A stretch of DNA of 64,000 bases from Ignavibacteriota bacterium (GCA_003170475.1 PMZI01000010.1:35976-99975); one strand, 5' to 3'; positions 26,664 to 36,853 are shown, counted from the stretch's first letter. Translations and numbers: made by a program. Notes: generated by a model from the sequence alone, not told the origin.

Positions 26664-27827
26664 ATGACAATGCCTTCTCCAAAACGATACATCGCTCACC
26701 TCGACCTCGATTGCTTCTTTGTCTCCGTCGAACGGATCAAGGATCCCTCCCTCGACGGAAAACCTGTCGTGGTGGGCGGCACCCCCACCGGCCGCGGGGT
26801 TGTCGCATCAGCATCGTACGAAGCGCGCGTCTTCGGCGTTCGTTCGGCGATGCCAACGGCAGCAACATTACGATTGTGCCCGAATCTGGTCATCGTCAGG
26901 GGACGCTTCGGCGACTATACGAAATACTCAAACAAGTTGTACCAGCGCATCATGGAGCTTGCTCCCATCGTTGAGCGGGCTTCCATCGATGAAATGTACT
27001 TCGACCTGACCGGTTGCGAAGTCCTCTACAACAACGATCTCCCCGGATTCATCAGGAAACTTCAGAAGATTGTTTGGGATGAGTTTCACCTGCCGTGCAC
27101 CATCTCCCTTGCTTCGAACAAAGTCATAGCCAAAATCGCTGCACAAACTGTCAAACCGGCTGGAACTATTTACGTTCCGCACGGAACGGAGCAAGAGTTT
27201 CTTGCCCCCCTCTCCGTCGACGCAATACCGGGCGTGGGAAAGAAAACCGGCGAGGTTCTTCGGAAGAAAGGATTTCATCTCATCTCGGATCTACAGAAGA
27301 CATCGCGCGAGAAACTGGTGCGCGTCCTCGGCAAACACGGGATTTGGATCCACGAGGTCGCCAACGGGTTTGGATCTGACGAGCTCTCGACGGAGCACGA
27401 GAGAAAGAGCATCGGAAATGAGGAAACCTTCGCAAAAGATATCGCAGACAAGAATGAACTTCAGAGGATTCTCTTATCTCTGACGGAGGAGGTGTGCTCG
27501 TCGCTTCGTTACCGTCATCTCAAAGGGCGTACGTTCACGCTGAAGCTGCGCTACTCAGATTTTCAGACGATCACAAGGGCGACAACGATCGAGCCGACAG
27601 ACGACGATAGCATCGTCTTCAAAACCATGAAGGAGCTGCTGGAGGCATCCTACACACGCCATCTCCCTCTGCGCCTTCTCGGTGTCCGGGCGTCACACCT
27701 GGTGGAAGAGGAACAACTTGAACTGAAGCTCTTCCCGGAAGATATGAAGCGAACGAGCATGCTGAACGCCGTGGACAAGATCCGGAAGAAATTCGGCGAC
27801 GACGTCATCCACGTCGGCCGCCAATAG
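26664..27827 (+). CDS. dinB: DNA polymerase IV
   Basis: Y-family translesion polymerase, 387 residues. The catalytic acidic residues lie in HLDLDCFFVSVE (about 12-23) and the SIDEMYFDLTG motif (about 108-118); the steric-gate Phe follows in CFF. HhH motifs (IPGVGKKTGEVL) and the little-finger domain with the beta-clamp-binding tail region are present. An alternative ATG two codons downstream (26670) is possible. No LexA-box-like dyad was recognised upstream. Confidence 0.96.
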   Translation: MTMPSPKRYIAHLDLDCFFVSVERIKDPSLDGKPVVVGGTPTGRGVVASASYEARVFGVRSAMPTAATLRLCPNLVIVRGRFGDYTKYSNKLYQRIMELAPIVERASIDEMYFDLTGCEVLYNNDLPGFIRKLQKIVWDEFHLPCTISLASNKVIAKIAAQTVKPAGTIYVPHGTEQEFLAPLSVDAIPGVGKKTGEVLRKKGFHLISDLQKTSREKLVRVLGKHGIWIHEVANGFGSDELSTEHERKSIGNEETFAKDIADKNELQRILLSLTEEVCSSLRYRHLKGRTFTLKLRYSDFQTITRATTIEPTDDDSIVFKTMKELLEASYTRHLPLRLLGVRASHLVEEEQLELKLFPEDMKRTSMLNAVDKIRKKFGDDVIHVGRQ

Positions 27828-27968
27828 TCAATATTTAGGCCATTCCTGCGCTTTCCCTTTCAAGCCCCGCGACAACGGGAACGCAACCCGGCTCTTCGTC
27901 GTTAAACGAATAGCCATTTCAGATCCTTTCCCCATCTATTCATTCACATTTTAGAGGAGTGTCTTCGT

Positions 27969-28580
27969 ATGAAGAACAATTCACTGAGTTTCCGCACAAT
28001 GTACGTGTTCCTCGCAGCGGTGTTTGCTCTCGCCCTGCAGTGGAATACCGCAGTCGCAAAAAATGAGCCGAAATCAGGGTTCGTTTCCGATGTTCTCGGC
28101 CAGCTCGACCGAGTGAAGGGACAAATCGTTTCTCTCGAAGGCGCCGTGCCTCAGGACAAGTTCAACTGGCGCCCCATGGAAGGTGTTCGCTCCATTAGCG
28201 AAGTGTATCTTCACATTGCCGACGGACTCTACATCTTTGCCAATGCAGCGGGATTGAAGTCGCCGTTTGACAACAAAGTCCTGTTCGACGAGAAGACGAG
28301 GGATGTGAGGACCACCGATAAGGCGAAGATCGCAGAAGAGCTGAATACCGCATTTGATTGGACAAAGGCCGCAGTCGCAAAACTTACAGATGCCGATCTG
28401 GAAAAGAAGGTCGAATTCTTTGGTATGAAGATGACCGTCCGGAACGTCTTGATCACGCTGCTGAATCATACGCACGAGCATCTCGGGCAGTCGATTGCCT
28501 ATGCACGCTCGAACGGAGTGGTTCCGCCGTGGACTGCAAAAGAGCAGGAAGAAATGAAGAAGAACGCGTCAAAGAAGTAA
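27969..28580 (+). CDS. Secreted DinB-superfamily (YfiT-like) protein
   Basis: 203 residues. A signal peptide (FLAAVFALALQWNTAVAK) is followed by a DinB/YfiT four-helix metal-binding fold: His in SEVYLHIADG and the HTHEHLGQSIAY pair provide the three-histidine site. Such proteins act as metal-dependent S-transferases or hydrolases of low-molecular-weight thiols in other lineages; the role here is unknown. A strong AGAGGAG precedes the ATG. It is not related to DNA polymerase IV despite the shared historical gene name. Confidence 0.88.
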   Translation: MKNNSLSFRTMYVFLAAVFALALQWNTAVAKNEPKSGFVSDVLGQLDRVKGQIVSLEGAVPQDKFNWRPMEGVRSISEVYLHIADGLYIFANAAGLKSPFDNKVLFDEKTRDVRTTDKAKIAEELNTAFDWTKAAVAKLTDADLEKKVEFFGMKMTVRNVLITLLNHTHEHLGQSIAYARSNGVVPPWTAKEQEEMKKNASKK

Positions 28581-28601
28581 CATTGAACAACGTGGCCAAC
28601 C

Positions 28602-28637
28602 GGTCTGCGGATGTCGTTTGAAATGACGACGCAGACC
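28602..28637. terminator. Hairpin between convergent genes
   Basis: GGTCTGC/GCAGACC with an inner GTCGT/ACGAC stem lies 21 bp after the DinB-fold gene and 35 bp from the stop of the small membrane protein on the other strand. No T tract, so the assignment is moderate. Confidence 0.5.
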
Positions 28638-28671
28638 GTCCGGCCTCTCAAGGTTGATTCAGATTTTGCGC

Positions 28672-28863
28672 CTATCGTCGATTGAGCACTGTCGATGGCA
28701 GAAGAATGATTGCCTTCAGAAGACTGAAGACTCCATCAACCGCAATCCCGACCAACCGGAACGGAAGCAACAAGAGCCAAATAATCGGATACAATACCAG
28801 GGCCAATAGTGCCAGCGGCCAACAGAAGAACAGGAGGATAAGCCACAGCAGGAGCTTCGTCAT
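28672..28863 (-). CDS. Small hydrophobic membrane protein (63 aa)
   Basis: 63 residues, almost all hydrophobic: two helices (LLLWLILLFFCWPLALLALVLYPIIWLLLL and VGIAVDGVFSLLKAIILL) joined by PFRLV. The pattern is typical of a widespread small uncharacterised membrane protein, and the composition is too regular to be chance. It starts with GGGAGG close upstream on the minus strand. The function is unknown. Confidence 0.75.
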   Translation of the reverse strand: MTKLLLWLILLFFCWPLALLALVLYPIIWLLLLPFRLVGIAVDGVFSLLKAIILLPSTVLNRR

Positions 28864-29021
28864 TTGTCACCTCCCTTCAGGCTTACGTCATCATGTTCTT
28901 CAAGTTGCGCCCACCACTTCTTTCTTGCCACAACCGTCCCACCTTCATTGACCGTAGCCCCTTTTTTCCCTACTATTGATGAGCAAAGCCACAGTTTGTT
29001 TTCACAGACTGAAACAGTCCA

Positions 29022-29462
29022 ATGCCACGAGTGAAGCTTCATCTTACGGCCAGAACCGTTTTCACGACTGAGATCCCTGTCCGCATCACCGATGTCAACT
29101 ATGGCGGACATCTCGGCAATGACTCGCTTCTCTCTATCCTTCACGAGGCTCGGGTTCAATTCCTGAAGAAGTTCGGGTTTACTGAGTCGAACATCGGCGG
29201 GGTCGGAATCATCATGTCCGACGCGGTTCTTGTGTACAAAGCTGAAGTGTTTTATGGCGACATACTGACAGTCGCAATCGGCGTCGATGATGTGCAGGCA
29301 ATCGGAGCCGACATCACCTACCGCGTGTTGGTGCGCGGCAAGGAAGCGGCGCGCGCAAAGACGGGGATTGTATTCTTCGACTACAACAACCGCAAGATCG
29401 TTCAGACACCGCAAGTGTTCAAGGATTTATTCGGACAGGCCATCGAGCCGGTGAAAAAATGA
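29022..29462 (+). CDS. Hotdog-fold acyl-CoA thioesterase
   Basis: 146 residues. RITDVNYGGHLGNDSLLSILHEARVQFL is the 4HBT signature (tyrosine/aspartate and HLGN region), followed by the hotdog beta-sheet (YKAEVFYGDILTVAIGVDDV). It hydrolyses an acyl-CoA thioester; chain preference is unknown. It overlaps the next ORF by ATGA, showing translational coupling in a four-gene run thioesterase-DUF885-truA-lspA. Confidence 0.88.
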   Translation: MPRVKLHLTARTVFTTEIPVRITDVNYGGHLGNDSLLSILHEARVQFLKKFGFTESNIGGVGIIMSDAVLVYKAEVFYGDILTVAIGVDDVQAIGADITYRVLVRGKEAARAKTGIVFFDYNNRKIVQTPQVFKDLFGQAIEPVKK

Positions 29463-30709
29463 AGATTGCATCGGGACAACCATCATCGGATCATATTGAC
29501 GAAATCGCAGAGTCATACGTAAAGCTCGTTCTGTCCGTAGGAGAACACGACGGCGATTACGTCGACGCGTATTTCGGCCCTCCCGATTGGAGAGAATATG
29601 CAAAGGCCAATCCGGTCTCTCTGGACACGATTCGTGTGCATGCCCATCGTTTACTGAAGAACCTTGGAACCATCGATATCTCGTCACACGAGGAGATCGA
29701 AAAGCTCCGTCATCAATATCTGTCGCAACAACTGCGCTCCCTGGCCTCACGGGTTGAGATGCTCGCGGGCAAGTCGTTTTCTTTCGACGAGGAAGCTCGG
29801 GCTCTTTACGATGCCCGACCACCACACTACCCTGAGACATTCTTCAAGGATGCGTTGCGGAAGCTCGATGGACTCGTCCCCGGTAACGGAACGGTGGCTC
29901 AACGCTACGACCGATATCGCAGTAGCTTCGCAATTCCCATCGGAAAACTGGATGCGGTGTTTCAAGCAGCTATTGGTGAATGCAGGGAGCGAACCAGGCT
30001 GAATATTCCGTTGCCTGCCGACGAACGCTTCACTCTCGAGTATGTCTCGAACAGACCGTGGAGTGGTTACAACTGGTACAAGGGCAACGGCGTCAGCCTC
30101 ATCCAGATCAATACCGATCTCCCCATCTATATTGATCGTGCCATCGACCTGGCGGCTCATGAAGGATATCCGGGGCATCATGTCTACAACAGCCTTCTGG
30201 AGGCGCACCTCGCGAGGGAGCGGGGTTGGGTGGAGTTCACCGTGTATGCCCTCTTCAGCCCGCAATCACTCATCGCCGAAGGAACTGCCAATTTCGGCAT
30301 CGAGGTTGCATTCCCGGGCAAGGAAAGAGTGGAGTTCGAACAGAGAACACTCTTTCCACTCGCCGGCCTTGACGCGTCCGGTGCAGAACAGTACTATGTG
30401 ATCCACAATTTCACGAGCGCTCTCAACTACGCTCACAACGAAGCAGCCAGGGGATACCTCGACGGCAAAATGACAAGGGATCAAGCCGAAGAATGGCTCG
30501 TGACGTACGCCCTCATGTCTCCCGACAGAGCCAAGCAACGCGTGCGATTCATCGACGTATATCGCAGCTACGTGATCAACTATAATCTTGGTCAGGACTT
30601 GGTGCGGAACTATGTCGATCTGCGCGGCGGAACTGCCGACAATCCGGCAAAAAGGTGGGAGGAGTTCAAGACGCTCATTTCCTCACCGAGGCTCCCTTCC
30701 GGTCTCTAA
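29459..30709 (+). CDS. DUF885-like metallopeptidase-fold protein
   Basis: 416 residues, no signal peptide. The motif AAHEGYPGHHVYN (about 237-249) is the DUF885 variant of HExxH, with a downstream glutamate region in LIAEGTANFGIEVAF. The overall helical texture also fits. DUF885 proteins are usually 550-600 residues and often secreted; this one is shorter and cytoplasmic. Peptidase activity is inferred. Coupled to the thioesterase by an ATGA overlap. Confidence 0.82.
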   Translation: MKIASGQPSSDHIDEIAESYVKLVLSVGEHDGDYVDAYFGPPDWREYAKANPVSLDTIRVHAHRLLKNLGTIDISSHEEIEKLRHQYLSQQLRSLASRVEMLAGKSFSFDEEARALYDARPPHYPETFFKDALRKLDGLVPGNGTVAQRYDRYRSSFAIPIGKLDAVFQAAIGECRERTRLNIPLPADERFTLEYVSNRPWSGYNWYKGNGVSLIQINTDLPIYIDRAIDLAAHEGYPGHHVYNSLLEAHLARERGWVEFTVYALFSPQSLIAEGTANFGIEVAFPGKERVEFEQRTLFPLAGLDASGAEQYYVIHNFTSALNYAHNEAARGYLDGKMTRDQAEEWLVTYALMSPDRAKQRVRFIDVYRSYVINYNLGQDLVRNYVDLRGGTADNPAKRWEEFKTLISSPRLPSGL

Positions 30710-30736
30710 GCTCGGTCATTGAAAAGATAAATACTT

Positions 30737-31531
30737 ATGGCTCGATTCAAACTCTTTATCGAATATGATGGCACCCGGTACAGCGGGTGGCAGATACAAA
30801 AGAACGCCCGCACCGTTCAGGGGGAAATCTCGTCTGCTCTTGGCAAGGTTCTCGACTCAACCGATTTCGAGTTGTATGGAGCGGGAAGAACGGATGCCGG
30901 AGTGCACGCTCTTCGTCAGGTGGCTCACGTCGAGGCGAAGACGATGCTTGCTCCCGAGATCCTTCGGCGGAAGATCAACGATGAGCTTCCGGCCGACGTG
31001 AATGTCCTTGAGATCGAGAAAGCATCTGCACAGTTCCATGCCCGGCATGATGCTATAGCACGGAGCTATCTGTACCAGATCAGCAGAAGGCGAACTGCTT
31101 TTGGAAAGAAGATGGTCTGGTGGATCAAGGATCAACTCGACATCAGCAAGATTCAGGCGACCGCAGATCTTTTCGTTGGGATGAAGGACTTCCAATCGTT
31201 CACAGCCGACGACCCTGACGAAAAATCAACGAAAGTCCACATTGAAAAAATAGAGATTCGGGAACACGGTGACTTGATCCTTATCCGCTTCCTCGGATCC
31301 CACTTTCTCTGGAAAATGGTTCGCCAGATTGTGGGAGTCATTGCAGAAGTTGGAAGAGGTAAATTGACCGTTGAACAGGCGCGATCGTATCTCGATCACC
31401 GGTCAAACCAGCCGGCGGCACTGACGGCCCCTCCTTCCGGTCTCTTCCTGGAACGCATCTACTATGCCGGGGACAAGAAGCTCGAACGCCTTGAACCGGT
31501 GATGCCCATACTATCGGAGTCAAAACAATGA
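30737..31531 (+). CDS. truA: tRNA pseudouridine(38-40) synthase
   Basis: Modifies uridines 38-40 in the tRNA anticodon arm. 264 residues; the catalytic aspartate is in GAGRTDAGVHALRQVAHV (about 55), with the N-terminal IEYDGTRYSGWQ and C-terminal FLWKMVRQIVG motifs. Standard length. It overlaps lspA by ATGA. Confidence 0.96.
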   Translation: MARFKLFIEYDGTRYSGWQIQKNARTVQGEISSALGKVLDSTDFELYGAGRTDAGVHALRQVAHVEAKTMLAPEILRRKINDELPADVNVLEIEKASAQFHARHDAIARSYLYQISRRRTAFGKKMVWWIKDQLDISKIQATADLFVGMKDFQSFTADDPDEKSTKVHIEKIEIREHGDLILIRFLGSHFLWKMVRQIVGVIAEVGRGKLTVEQARSYLDHRSNQPAALTAPPSGLFLERIYYAGDKKLERLEPVMPILSESKQ

Positions 31532-32040
31532 CCGGTTCCCGGAGAGTCTTGATCATCTTTCTTGTCATCTTCGCTTGTGTCGGTTGTGACCAGCTGACGA
31601 AGACTTACGCCGTACACGCCCTGGCAAACCGAAAGCCGATTGCCGTCTGGGGGGAAACGTTCCGGTTGCAGTACTCGGAAAACGCAGGGGCAATGATGGG
31701 TGTTGGGGGTGATCTGCCAGACACTGTTCGATTCTGGATTTTTGTCGTCTTCACCGGGTGCGCCCTCGTGGGGATACTCGCATATTCGATATTTGGGAAA
31801 AACCTCCGGATCGTAGACATCCTGTCTCTTTCTTTGATTCTCGGAGGTGGGGCCGGGAATCTCATCGATCGACTTTTCAAGGGTGGAGTGGTCATCGATT
31901 TCATGATTCTTACGCTGGGATTCCTCAAGACCGCGATCTTCAATATCGCGGACACGGTGGTTGTGGGCGGACTTCTGTTGCTTGCAATCTCCAACCTTCC
32001 ATGGTTCTCGAGACGGCTCGATAAGGTGAGCAAGAGTTGA
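31528..32040 (+). CDS. lspA: Lipoprotein signal peptidase (signal peptidase II)
   Basis: Inner-membrane aspartic protease that removes signal peptides from prolipoproteins. 170 residues, four helices; conserved CDQLTK, ENAGAMMG, LILGGGAGNLIDRL (first catalytic Asp) and FNIADTVVVGG (second catalytic Asp) are all present. It serves the numerous lipoproteins coded in this window. It is translationally coupled to truA. Confidence 0.96.
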   Translation: MTGSRRVLIIFLVIFACVGCDQLTKTYAVHALANRKPIAVWGETFRLQYSENAGAMMGVGGDLPDTVRFWIFVVFTGCALVGILAYSIFGKNLRIVDILSLSLILGGGAGNLIDRLFKGGVVIDFMILTLGFLKTAIFNIADTVVVGGLLLLAISNLPWFSRRLDKVSKS

Positions 32041-32165
32041 AAGTGGTCAGGATTCTTGATAAACTTGGTCGTTGTTGAACTGTTTCTCCAGGTCTTCCTG
32101 TTCGTCACCGCCGGCCTCATGAGTTTGTGTTGCAGATCATCGTCTCCAGAAAATCGGAGAACTAT

Positions 32166-32197
32166 TTTGGTAAGATATCACCAATTGAATTACCAAA
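32166..32197. promoter_or_regulatory. Inverted repeat upstream of a small membrane protein gene
   Basis: TTTGGTAA and TTACCAAA (8 bp perfect) flank a 16-bp centre that carries a further ATCACCAA half-site, ending 11 bp before the ATG at 32209. It could be an operator or an RNA hairpin covering the ribosome-binding region. Confidence 0.4.
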
Positions 32198-32208
32198 TGG
32201 ATTGAGCC

Positions 32209-32460
32209 ATGTACGATGCAATTCTGCTGATGACAGCCCTCGTCATCATTTTCCTTGGCGTTCGTCTTGTGATGAAGTTCCGTGAGATGGCAGGATGGAA
32301 AGACGAGGACGCAATCGTTGGGGGGAGGAACAACTTCGCATTGCCCCCGGACCTTCGCGAGTTGAAAATCGAGGAACCCTCTGAAGACGTCATCAATCTT
32401 CTGGATGCTCCTGACGAGAAGCGTTCTCCCGATGACATTGCGACTTCACAGAATCCGTAG
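32209..32460 (+). CDS. Small single-pass membrane protein (83 aa)
   Basis: One N-terminal membrane helix (AILLMTALVIIFLGVRLVM) followed by an acidic, proline-containing cytoplasmic tail (LPPDLRELKIEEPSEDVINLLDAPDE). I recognise no family. A weak GAG lies before the ATG; the inverted repeat above is immediately upstream. It is followed 81 bp later by fucI. Confidence 0.7.
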   Translation: MYDAILLMTALVIIFLGVRLVMKFREMAGWKDEDAIVGGRNNFALPPDLRELKIEEPSEDVINLLDAPDEKRSPDDIATSQNP

Positions 32461-32541
32461 TCTGTCCAGAGATTGTTCTACAGCAAATCGTTAACCCTTC
32501 ACACGAGTCCCCACAGCCGAGCTTATCGAGGAGACACTGCA

Positions 32542-34353
32542 ATGCCAAACGCCAACCAATCGAGAACCACGAACAGATTGATCGGACCATCTCCAAAGAT
32601 CGGCATTCGACCAACAATCGACGGCCGGCGAAAGGGCGTTCGCGAGTCGCTTGAAAACGCAACCATGTCGATGGCGAAGAACGTGGCAGCACTCATCTCG
32701 ACGAACCTCCGCCATGCGAACGGATCAAGCGTCGAGTGCGTCATTGCTGACACCTGCATTGGTGGAGTTGCTGAGGCAGCGAAGACTGCTGAAAAGTTCT
32801 CCCGCGAAGGCGTCGGGGTCTCACTCACGGTTACCCCCTGTTGGTGCTACGGGGCAGAGACGATGGACATGGATCCCCTGATTCCCAAAGCAATATGGGG
32901 ATTCAACGGCACCGAACGTCCGGGAGCTGTCTATCTCGCGGCCGCTCTGGCTGGCCACAATCAGAAGGGATTGCCTGCATTTGGAATTTACGGACATGAT
33001 GTGCAGGATGCGGGAGACAGCTCCATCCCGCAAGACGTCCGGGAAAAGATTCTGCAGTTCGTTCAGGCGGGTTTGGCCGTTGCCACGATGCGAGGGAAAT
33101 CCTATCTGGCGATGGGAGGGGTCTCCATGGGAATCGCCGGATCCATCGTCGACCATTCGTTTTTCGAGAGTTATCTGGGAATGCGTGTCGAGACGGTTGA
33201 CATGAGCGAGTTCTCCCGACGAATCTCAGAAGAGATCTTCGACAAACAGGAATTTTCGAAAGCAATGGTGTGGGTGAAGACACACTGCAAAGAAGGCAAA
33301 GACTTCAACCCGCCGCGGCTCCAGAAGAATCATGCAGAGAAGGATCGCGATTGGGAGACAGTCGTCAAAATGACGATGATAGCGCGGGACCTGATGATGG
33401 GCAACCCAAAGCTCTCCGAGGCAGGATTTGAGGAAGAGGCGCTGGGCCACAATGCGATTGCCGGTGGCTTCCAGGGACAGCGGCAGTGGACGGATCACAG
33501 CCCGAACGGCGACTTCCTCGAAGCAATCCTCAATTCGTCGTTTGATTGGAACGGCATCCGTCAACCGTTCATCGTGGCGACGGAGAATGACTCCCTCAAC
33601 GGACTCTGCATGTTATTCGGCCATTTGTTGACGAACACAGCTCAGATCTTCGCAGACGTCAGAACATATTGGAGCCCTGAGGCAGTCAAGCGTGTGACCG
33701 GATACAAATTGACCGGAGCCGCTGCGAGCGGCATCCTGCACCTTATTAACTCCGGTTCCGCTACACTCGATGGAACAGGGCAGCAATCCATCGGAGGCAA
33801 GCCGGTGATGAAACCATTCTGGGACATCTCCGAACAGGAGGCGCAGAAATGTCTGAAGTCGACCACGTGGTATCCCGCGATGAGAGAGTACTTCGCCGGC
33901 GGTGGATACTCGTCCGGATATCTCACGCGGGGGGGGATGCCTGCCACCATGGTCCGGTTGAATCTGGTCAAGGGACTCGGACCATCCCTTCAGATCGCGG
34001 AAGGCACCACGATCGACCTTCCGGAAAAAGTTGATCGCACACTCGAAGAACGCACGGATCGAACTTGGCCCACAACATGGTTCGCCCCGAGACCAAGCGG
34101 CGAAGGTCCATTTCGTGACGCTTACACTGTGATGAACAATTGGGGTGCAAACCACTGCGCGATGAGCTTCGGCCACATCGGCAGCCAACTTATTACGCTC
34201 GCCGCCATCCTGAGGATCCCGGTCTCGATGCACAACGTCGAAGATCAACGTATCTTTCGCCCCAGCGCATGGACGGCATTTGGTTCGAAAGATCTCGAAA
34301 GTGCCGACTTTCGGGCCTGCAAAAACTACGGGCCGATGTACGGATTGTACTGA
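32542..34353 (+). CDS. fucI: L-fucose isomerase
   Basis: Converts L-fucose to L-fuculose (also D-arabinose to D-ribulose), a Mn-dependent cytoplasmic enzyme. The ATG at 32542, with GAGGAG 10 nt upstream, gives 603 residues, close to the family length; the track start is 23 codons too early. The metal ligands fall in [20 protein letters not shown] and [11 protein letters not shown]. No fucose kinase, aldolase or transporter is beside it; deoC follows 194 bp later but acts on deoxyribose-5-phosphate. Confidence 0.95.
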   Translation: MPNANQSRTTNRLIGPSPKIGIRPTIDGRRKGVRESLENATMSMAKNVAALISTNLRHANGSSVECVIADTCIGGVAEAAKTAEKFSREGVGVSLTVTPCWCYGAETMDMDPLIPKAIWGFNGTERPGAVYLAAALAGHNQKGLPAFGIYGHDVQDAGDSSIPQDVREKILQFVQAGLAVATMRGKSYLAMGGVSMGIAGSIVDHSFFESYLGMRVETVDMSEFSRRISEEIFDKQEFSKAMVWVKTHCKEGKDFNPPRLQKNHAEKDRDWETVVKMTMIARDLMMGNPKLSEAGFEEEALGHNAIAGGFQGQRQWTDHSPNGDFLEAILNSSFDWNGIRQPFIVATENDSLNGLCMLFGHLLTNTAQIFADVRTYWSPEAVKRVTGYKLTGAAASGILHLINSGSATLDGTGQQSIGGKPVMKPFWDISEQEAQKCLKSTTWYPAMREYFAGGGYSSGYLTRGGMPATMVRLNLVKGLGPSLQIAEGTTIDLPEKVDRTLEERTDRTWPTTWFAPRPSGEGPFRDAYTVMNNWGANHCAMSFGHIGSQLITLAAILRIPVSMHNVEDQRIFRPSAWTAFGSKDLESADFRACKNYGPMYGLY

Positions 34354-34547
34354 AAACAGTCCACTCCGATGATTTCAGTGACGCAGCGTAACTACCCTGG
34401 ATCGAAACGCCATGATCTCGAGGTGACTCCCAGCACACGTGAGCGACGGGGGATGCTCTGGATTTGGAACTCGTGGATTTTCTCGTATATTGCTGAAGTT
34501 TCTCTCGACGAAAACTGCATGCCTTCTTCATCTCTGATCTGATTCTC

Positions 34548-35264
34548 ATGCTTCAGACACTAACGAGCGAACGGATTCCATTTGATACCTCACTCGCAAG
34601 CGTCATTGACCACACTCTCCTTCTACCGGAGGCCACGCAACGGCAAATCGAGCGACTCTGCGATGAGGCACTAGCCTACGGATTCGCCGCCGTTTGCGTG
34701 AATCCTTCACACGTTGGGATGTGCGCGAAAAGACTCTCTGGGTCTCGGGTCAAGGTTTGCACGGTGATCGGCTTTCCGTTGGGAGCCACTTCTTCACAGG
34801 CAAAGTCGTTCGAAGCTGCACAAGCCATCCGGGATGGCGCGCAAGAAGTGGATATGGTTATCAACATCGGGATGCTGAAGTCGGGGAATGATGATTTCGT
34901 CTTGAGCGACATCCAGTCTGTCGTCGCTGTCGCTGCAGAACACGGGGCTTTGACGAAGGTCATCCTCGAAACAGCTCTTCTGAGCGAAGAAGAGAAGAAA
35001 AAAGGATGTGCGCTTGCGAAACAAGCCGGGGCAGATTTTGTCAAGACCTCCACAGGCTTCGCCGATGGAGGTGCAACCGTGGACGACATTCGGCTGATGC
35101 GAACTGCCGTCGGACCGTCCATGGGAGTGAAAGCCTCCGGTGGTATACGAACTCACAGCCAGGCCCGATCACTCATCCAGGCGGGTGCGACCCGTATCGG
35201 TGCAAGTTTGAGCGTCCAAATCGTCACAGAGCAAAACGACCCAAAAGCCACGGGGTATTCATGA
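34548..35264 (+). CDS. deoC: Deoxyribose-phosphate aldolase
   Basis: Cleaves 2-deoxyribose-5-phosphate to glyceraldehyde-3-phosphate and acetaldehyde in deoxynucleoside breakdown. 238 residues; the Schiff-base lysine is in [15 protein letters not shown], the second lysine in [10 protein letters not shown], and [11 protein letters not shown] marks the N-terminus. It overlaps the following lipoprotein gene by ATGA. Confidence 0.96.
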   Translation: MLQTLTSERIPFDTSLASVIDHTLLLPEATQRQIERLCDEALAYGFAAVCVNPSHVGMCAKRLSGSRVKVCTVIGFPLGATSSQAKSFEAAQAIRDGAQEVDMVINIGMLKSGNDDFVLSDIQSVVAVAAEHGALTKVILETALLSEEEKKKGCALAKQAGADFVKTSTGFADGGATVDDIRLMRTAVGPSMGVKASGGIRTHSQARSLIQAGATRIGASLSVQIVTEQNDPKATGYS

Positions 35265-35815
35265 GTCGAATCCTGCAAAACTTCGATGCGGAGAAAGCAC
35301 TCTTACCGCTCCTTCTGATGACCGCTCTCACCCTCTCTGCATGTGTTTCCTCAGAAGAAGCGGGGACCGCGAAAAGAGTCGGAGCACCGGTTTCAAGCCA
35401 AACAATTTCGGATTCTGTCCGTGCGAGAGTGGATTCTCTTATGCGAGCTGATGCCGCCCGGGCAAAGCGCGCCGGATTCACATCGCAACATGACACTCTT
35501 GTCGCGTCGATCGTCAAGACTTCGAAATCTTCCTCCCGCACAATCAAGCCCATCGAGCGTCCCGCCAATGCCGCCTTCGCAGTCCAGGTGGGTGCCTTCG
35601 CCCGAACAGACCACGCTCTCCATGCGCAGAAACTGGCTCGCGAGAGATGCGGTGATATCCCCATTTTCAACTCCTTCGAGCCTTACGACAAACTGTATCG
35701 GGTACGCGTCGGGAAGTTCGACACCCGACAGCAGGCAGATTCTTTGAAGAAGTGGATGAAGACGCAGTTTCCGAACGAATACACGGATTCATGGATCAAC
35801 TACATCTCCAAATGA
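35261..35815 (+). CDS. SPOR-domain lipoprotein 1
   Basis: 184 residues from the ATG at 35261, which overlaps the deoC stop (ATGA); the track ORF is an over-long read-in. A signal peptide and lipobox (LTLSACVSS) are followed by a low-complexity linker and a C-terminal SPOR domain ([44 protein letters not shown]). SPOR domains bind denuded septal peptidoglycan, so a role at division sites is likely. Confidence 0.9.
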   Translation: MSRILQNFDAEKALLPLLLMTALTLSACVSSEEAGTAKRVGAPVSSQTISDSVRARVDSLMRADAARAKRAGFTSQHDTLVASIVKTSKSSSRTIKPIERPANAAFAVQVGAFARTDHALHAQKLARERCGDIPIFNSFEPYDKLYRVRVGKFDTRQQADSLKKWMKTQFPNEYTDSWINYISK

Positions 35816-36360
35816 AGCATTGGGTGTTCGTCATAGCAATCGCCGTGGTCCTGCTCGTTCTCTCCGGATGTAGTTCGTCAGAAAGTTCACGGAAGAGCAG
35901 CACATCACCGACAGGAGAACAGGATCACAAAGTTCCCGGTTCGCACTTCGAGAGAGCCTTCAATCCATCCGACTACGATGACGAAATTGAAGTCATCAAG
36001 AATCAGCATGAATTCGAACAGCAGCGAGCCGCCGCTGAACGCCAGCAGGACAGCGTGGTGGTGGAATCCGAGCTTACGCAGGGATTTCGGATACAGATTT
36101 TCGCCACAGGAAGTTTCGATGAAGCGAATGCCATGAGGCAGACAGCGGTCCAGAGGCTTACCGAAGACTCCGTTTATGTCGTCTTTGATCCACCGGTCTA
36201 CAAAGTGAGAGTCGGCGATTTCCGCACGCGTGTTGAAGCAAATCAACGGCTCGGAGTCATCAGCGCAATGGGTTTCGCTGACGCCTGGGTTGTGGGAGAC
36301 AAAATCACAATTCGCAAGTCGGTCCGGGTTCAGCCGCCCGGTAACACCCGAAAGCGTTGA
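35812..36360 (+). CDS. SPOR-domain lipoprotein 2
   Basis: 182 residues from the ATG at 35812, again with an ATGA overlap. Lipobox VLSGCSSSE, an acidic helical linker, then a SPOR domain (FRIQIFATGSFDEANAMRQTAV, YKVRVGDFRTRVEANQRLGVI). It probably arose as a paralog of the previous gene; sequence outside the SPOR core is different. The pair is coupled to deoC, a link with no evident metabolic sense. Confidence 0.9.
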   Translation: MKHWVFVIAIAVVLLVLSGCSSSESSRKSSTSPTGEQDHKVPGSHFERAFNPSDYDDEIEVIKNQHEFEQQRAAAERQQDSVVVESELTQGFRIQIFATGSFDEANAMRQTAVQRLTEDSVYVVFDPPVYKVRVGDFRTRVEANQRLGVISAMGFADAWVVGDKITIRKSVRVQPPGNTRKR

Positions 36361-36443
36361 GTCAGCAAGACAGAGTGGGCGCGAAAAAGATAACGTTCTG
36401 AAGTCCTCCCCTCCCTCACATCCGGACAATCTCACGCCACATT

Positions 36444-36653
36444 CTAGTACATCTTCTCAATCAAGTCCGCGCACTTCTTCTCCACCACCTTGCGTTTTAC
36501 TTTCAGCATTGGAGTGATTTCTCCACTCTCGACAGTGAGCTGCGCCGGGAGAAGTTCAAACCTCCTCACCCCCTCGTAGGTCGGCAAACTCCGCTGCAGA
36601 TGTGGAATCTCCTTTTCGTAGAGTTTCTTGACCTCCGGAGCGCGCAAGAGCAC
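36444..36653 (-). pseudogene. C-terminal fragment of a long-chain acyl-CoA synthetase
   Basis: About 70 codons that match only the extreme C-terminus of AMP-forming long-chain fatty acyl-CoA synthetases: APEVKKLYEKEI, YEGVRRFELL, TVESGEITPMLKVKRKVV and the terminal LIEKMY. An in-frame TGA lies just ahead of it on the minus strand, and the preceding sequence does not resemble the family. The rest of the gene (about 500 codons) is missing, so this is a deletion remnant. The terminal catalytic-loop lysine region is intact but useless alone. Confidence 0.75.
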
Positions 36654-36853
36654 ATTCCGGCATGATGCGCCACGATGTCATTGCCGCTCAGCAAACGCGA
36701 TGTCGTTGTCCGAGAATTTCGCTTGAGAACGAGAGTACGATTATATTGGAGTACGATACATTGCGTCGCCGGCTCCTCCGACCCGACGACAAAAAAGTCG
36801 CCCTCAGAATGGTTGTGATGAGTGGGGACTCGGGCAGTCGCTTGGCGATGTTA

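Noticed and set aside
26664-28580. Functional link between DNA polymerase IV (dinB) and the following DinB-fold protein
   Set aside because: The shared name is historical; the second protein is a secreted metal-binding four-helix protein unrelated to the polymerase.
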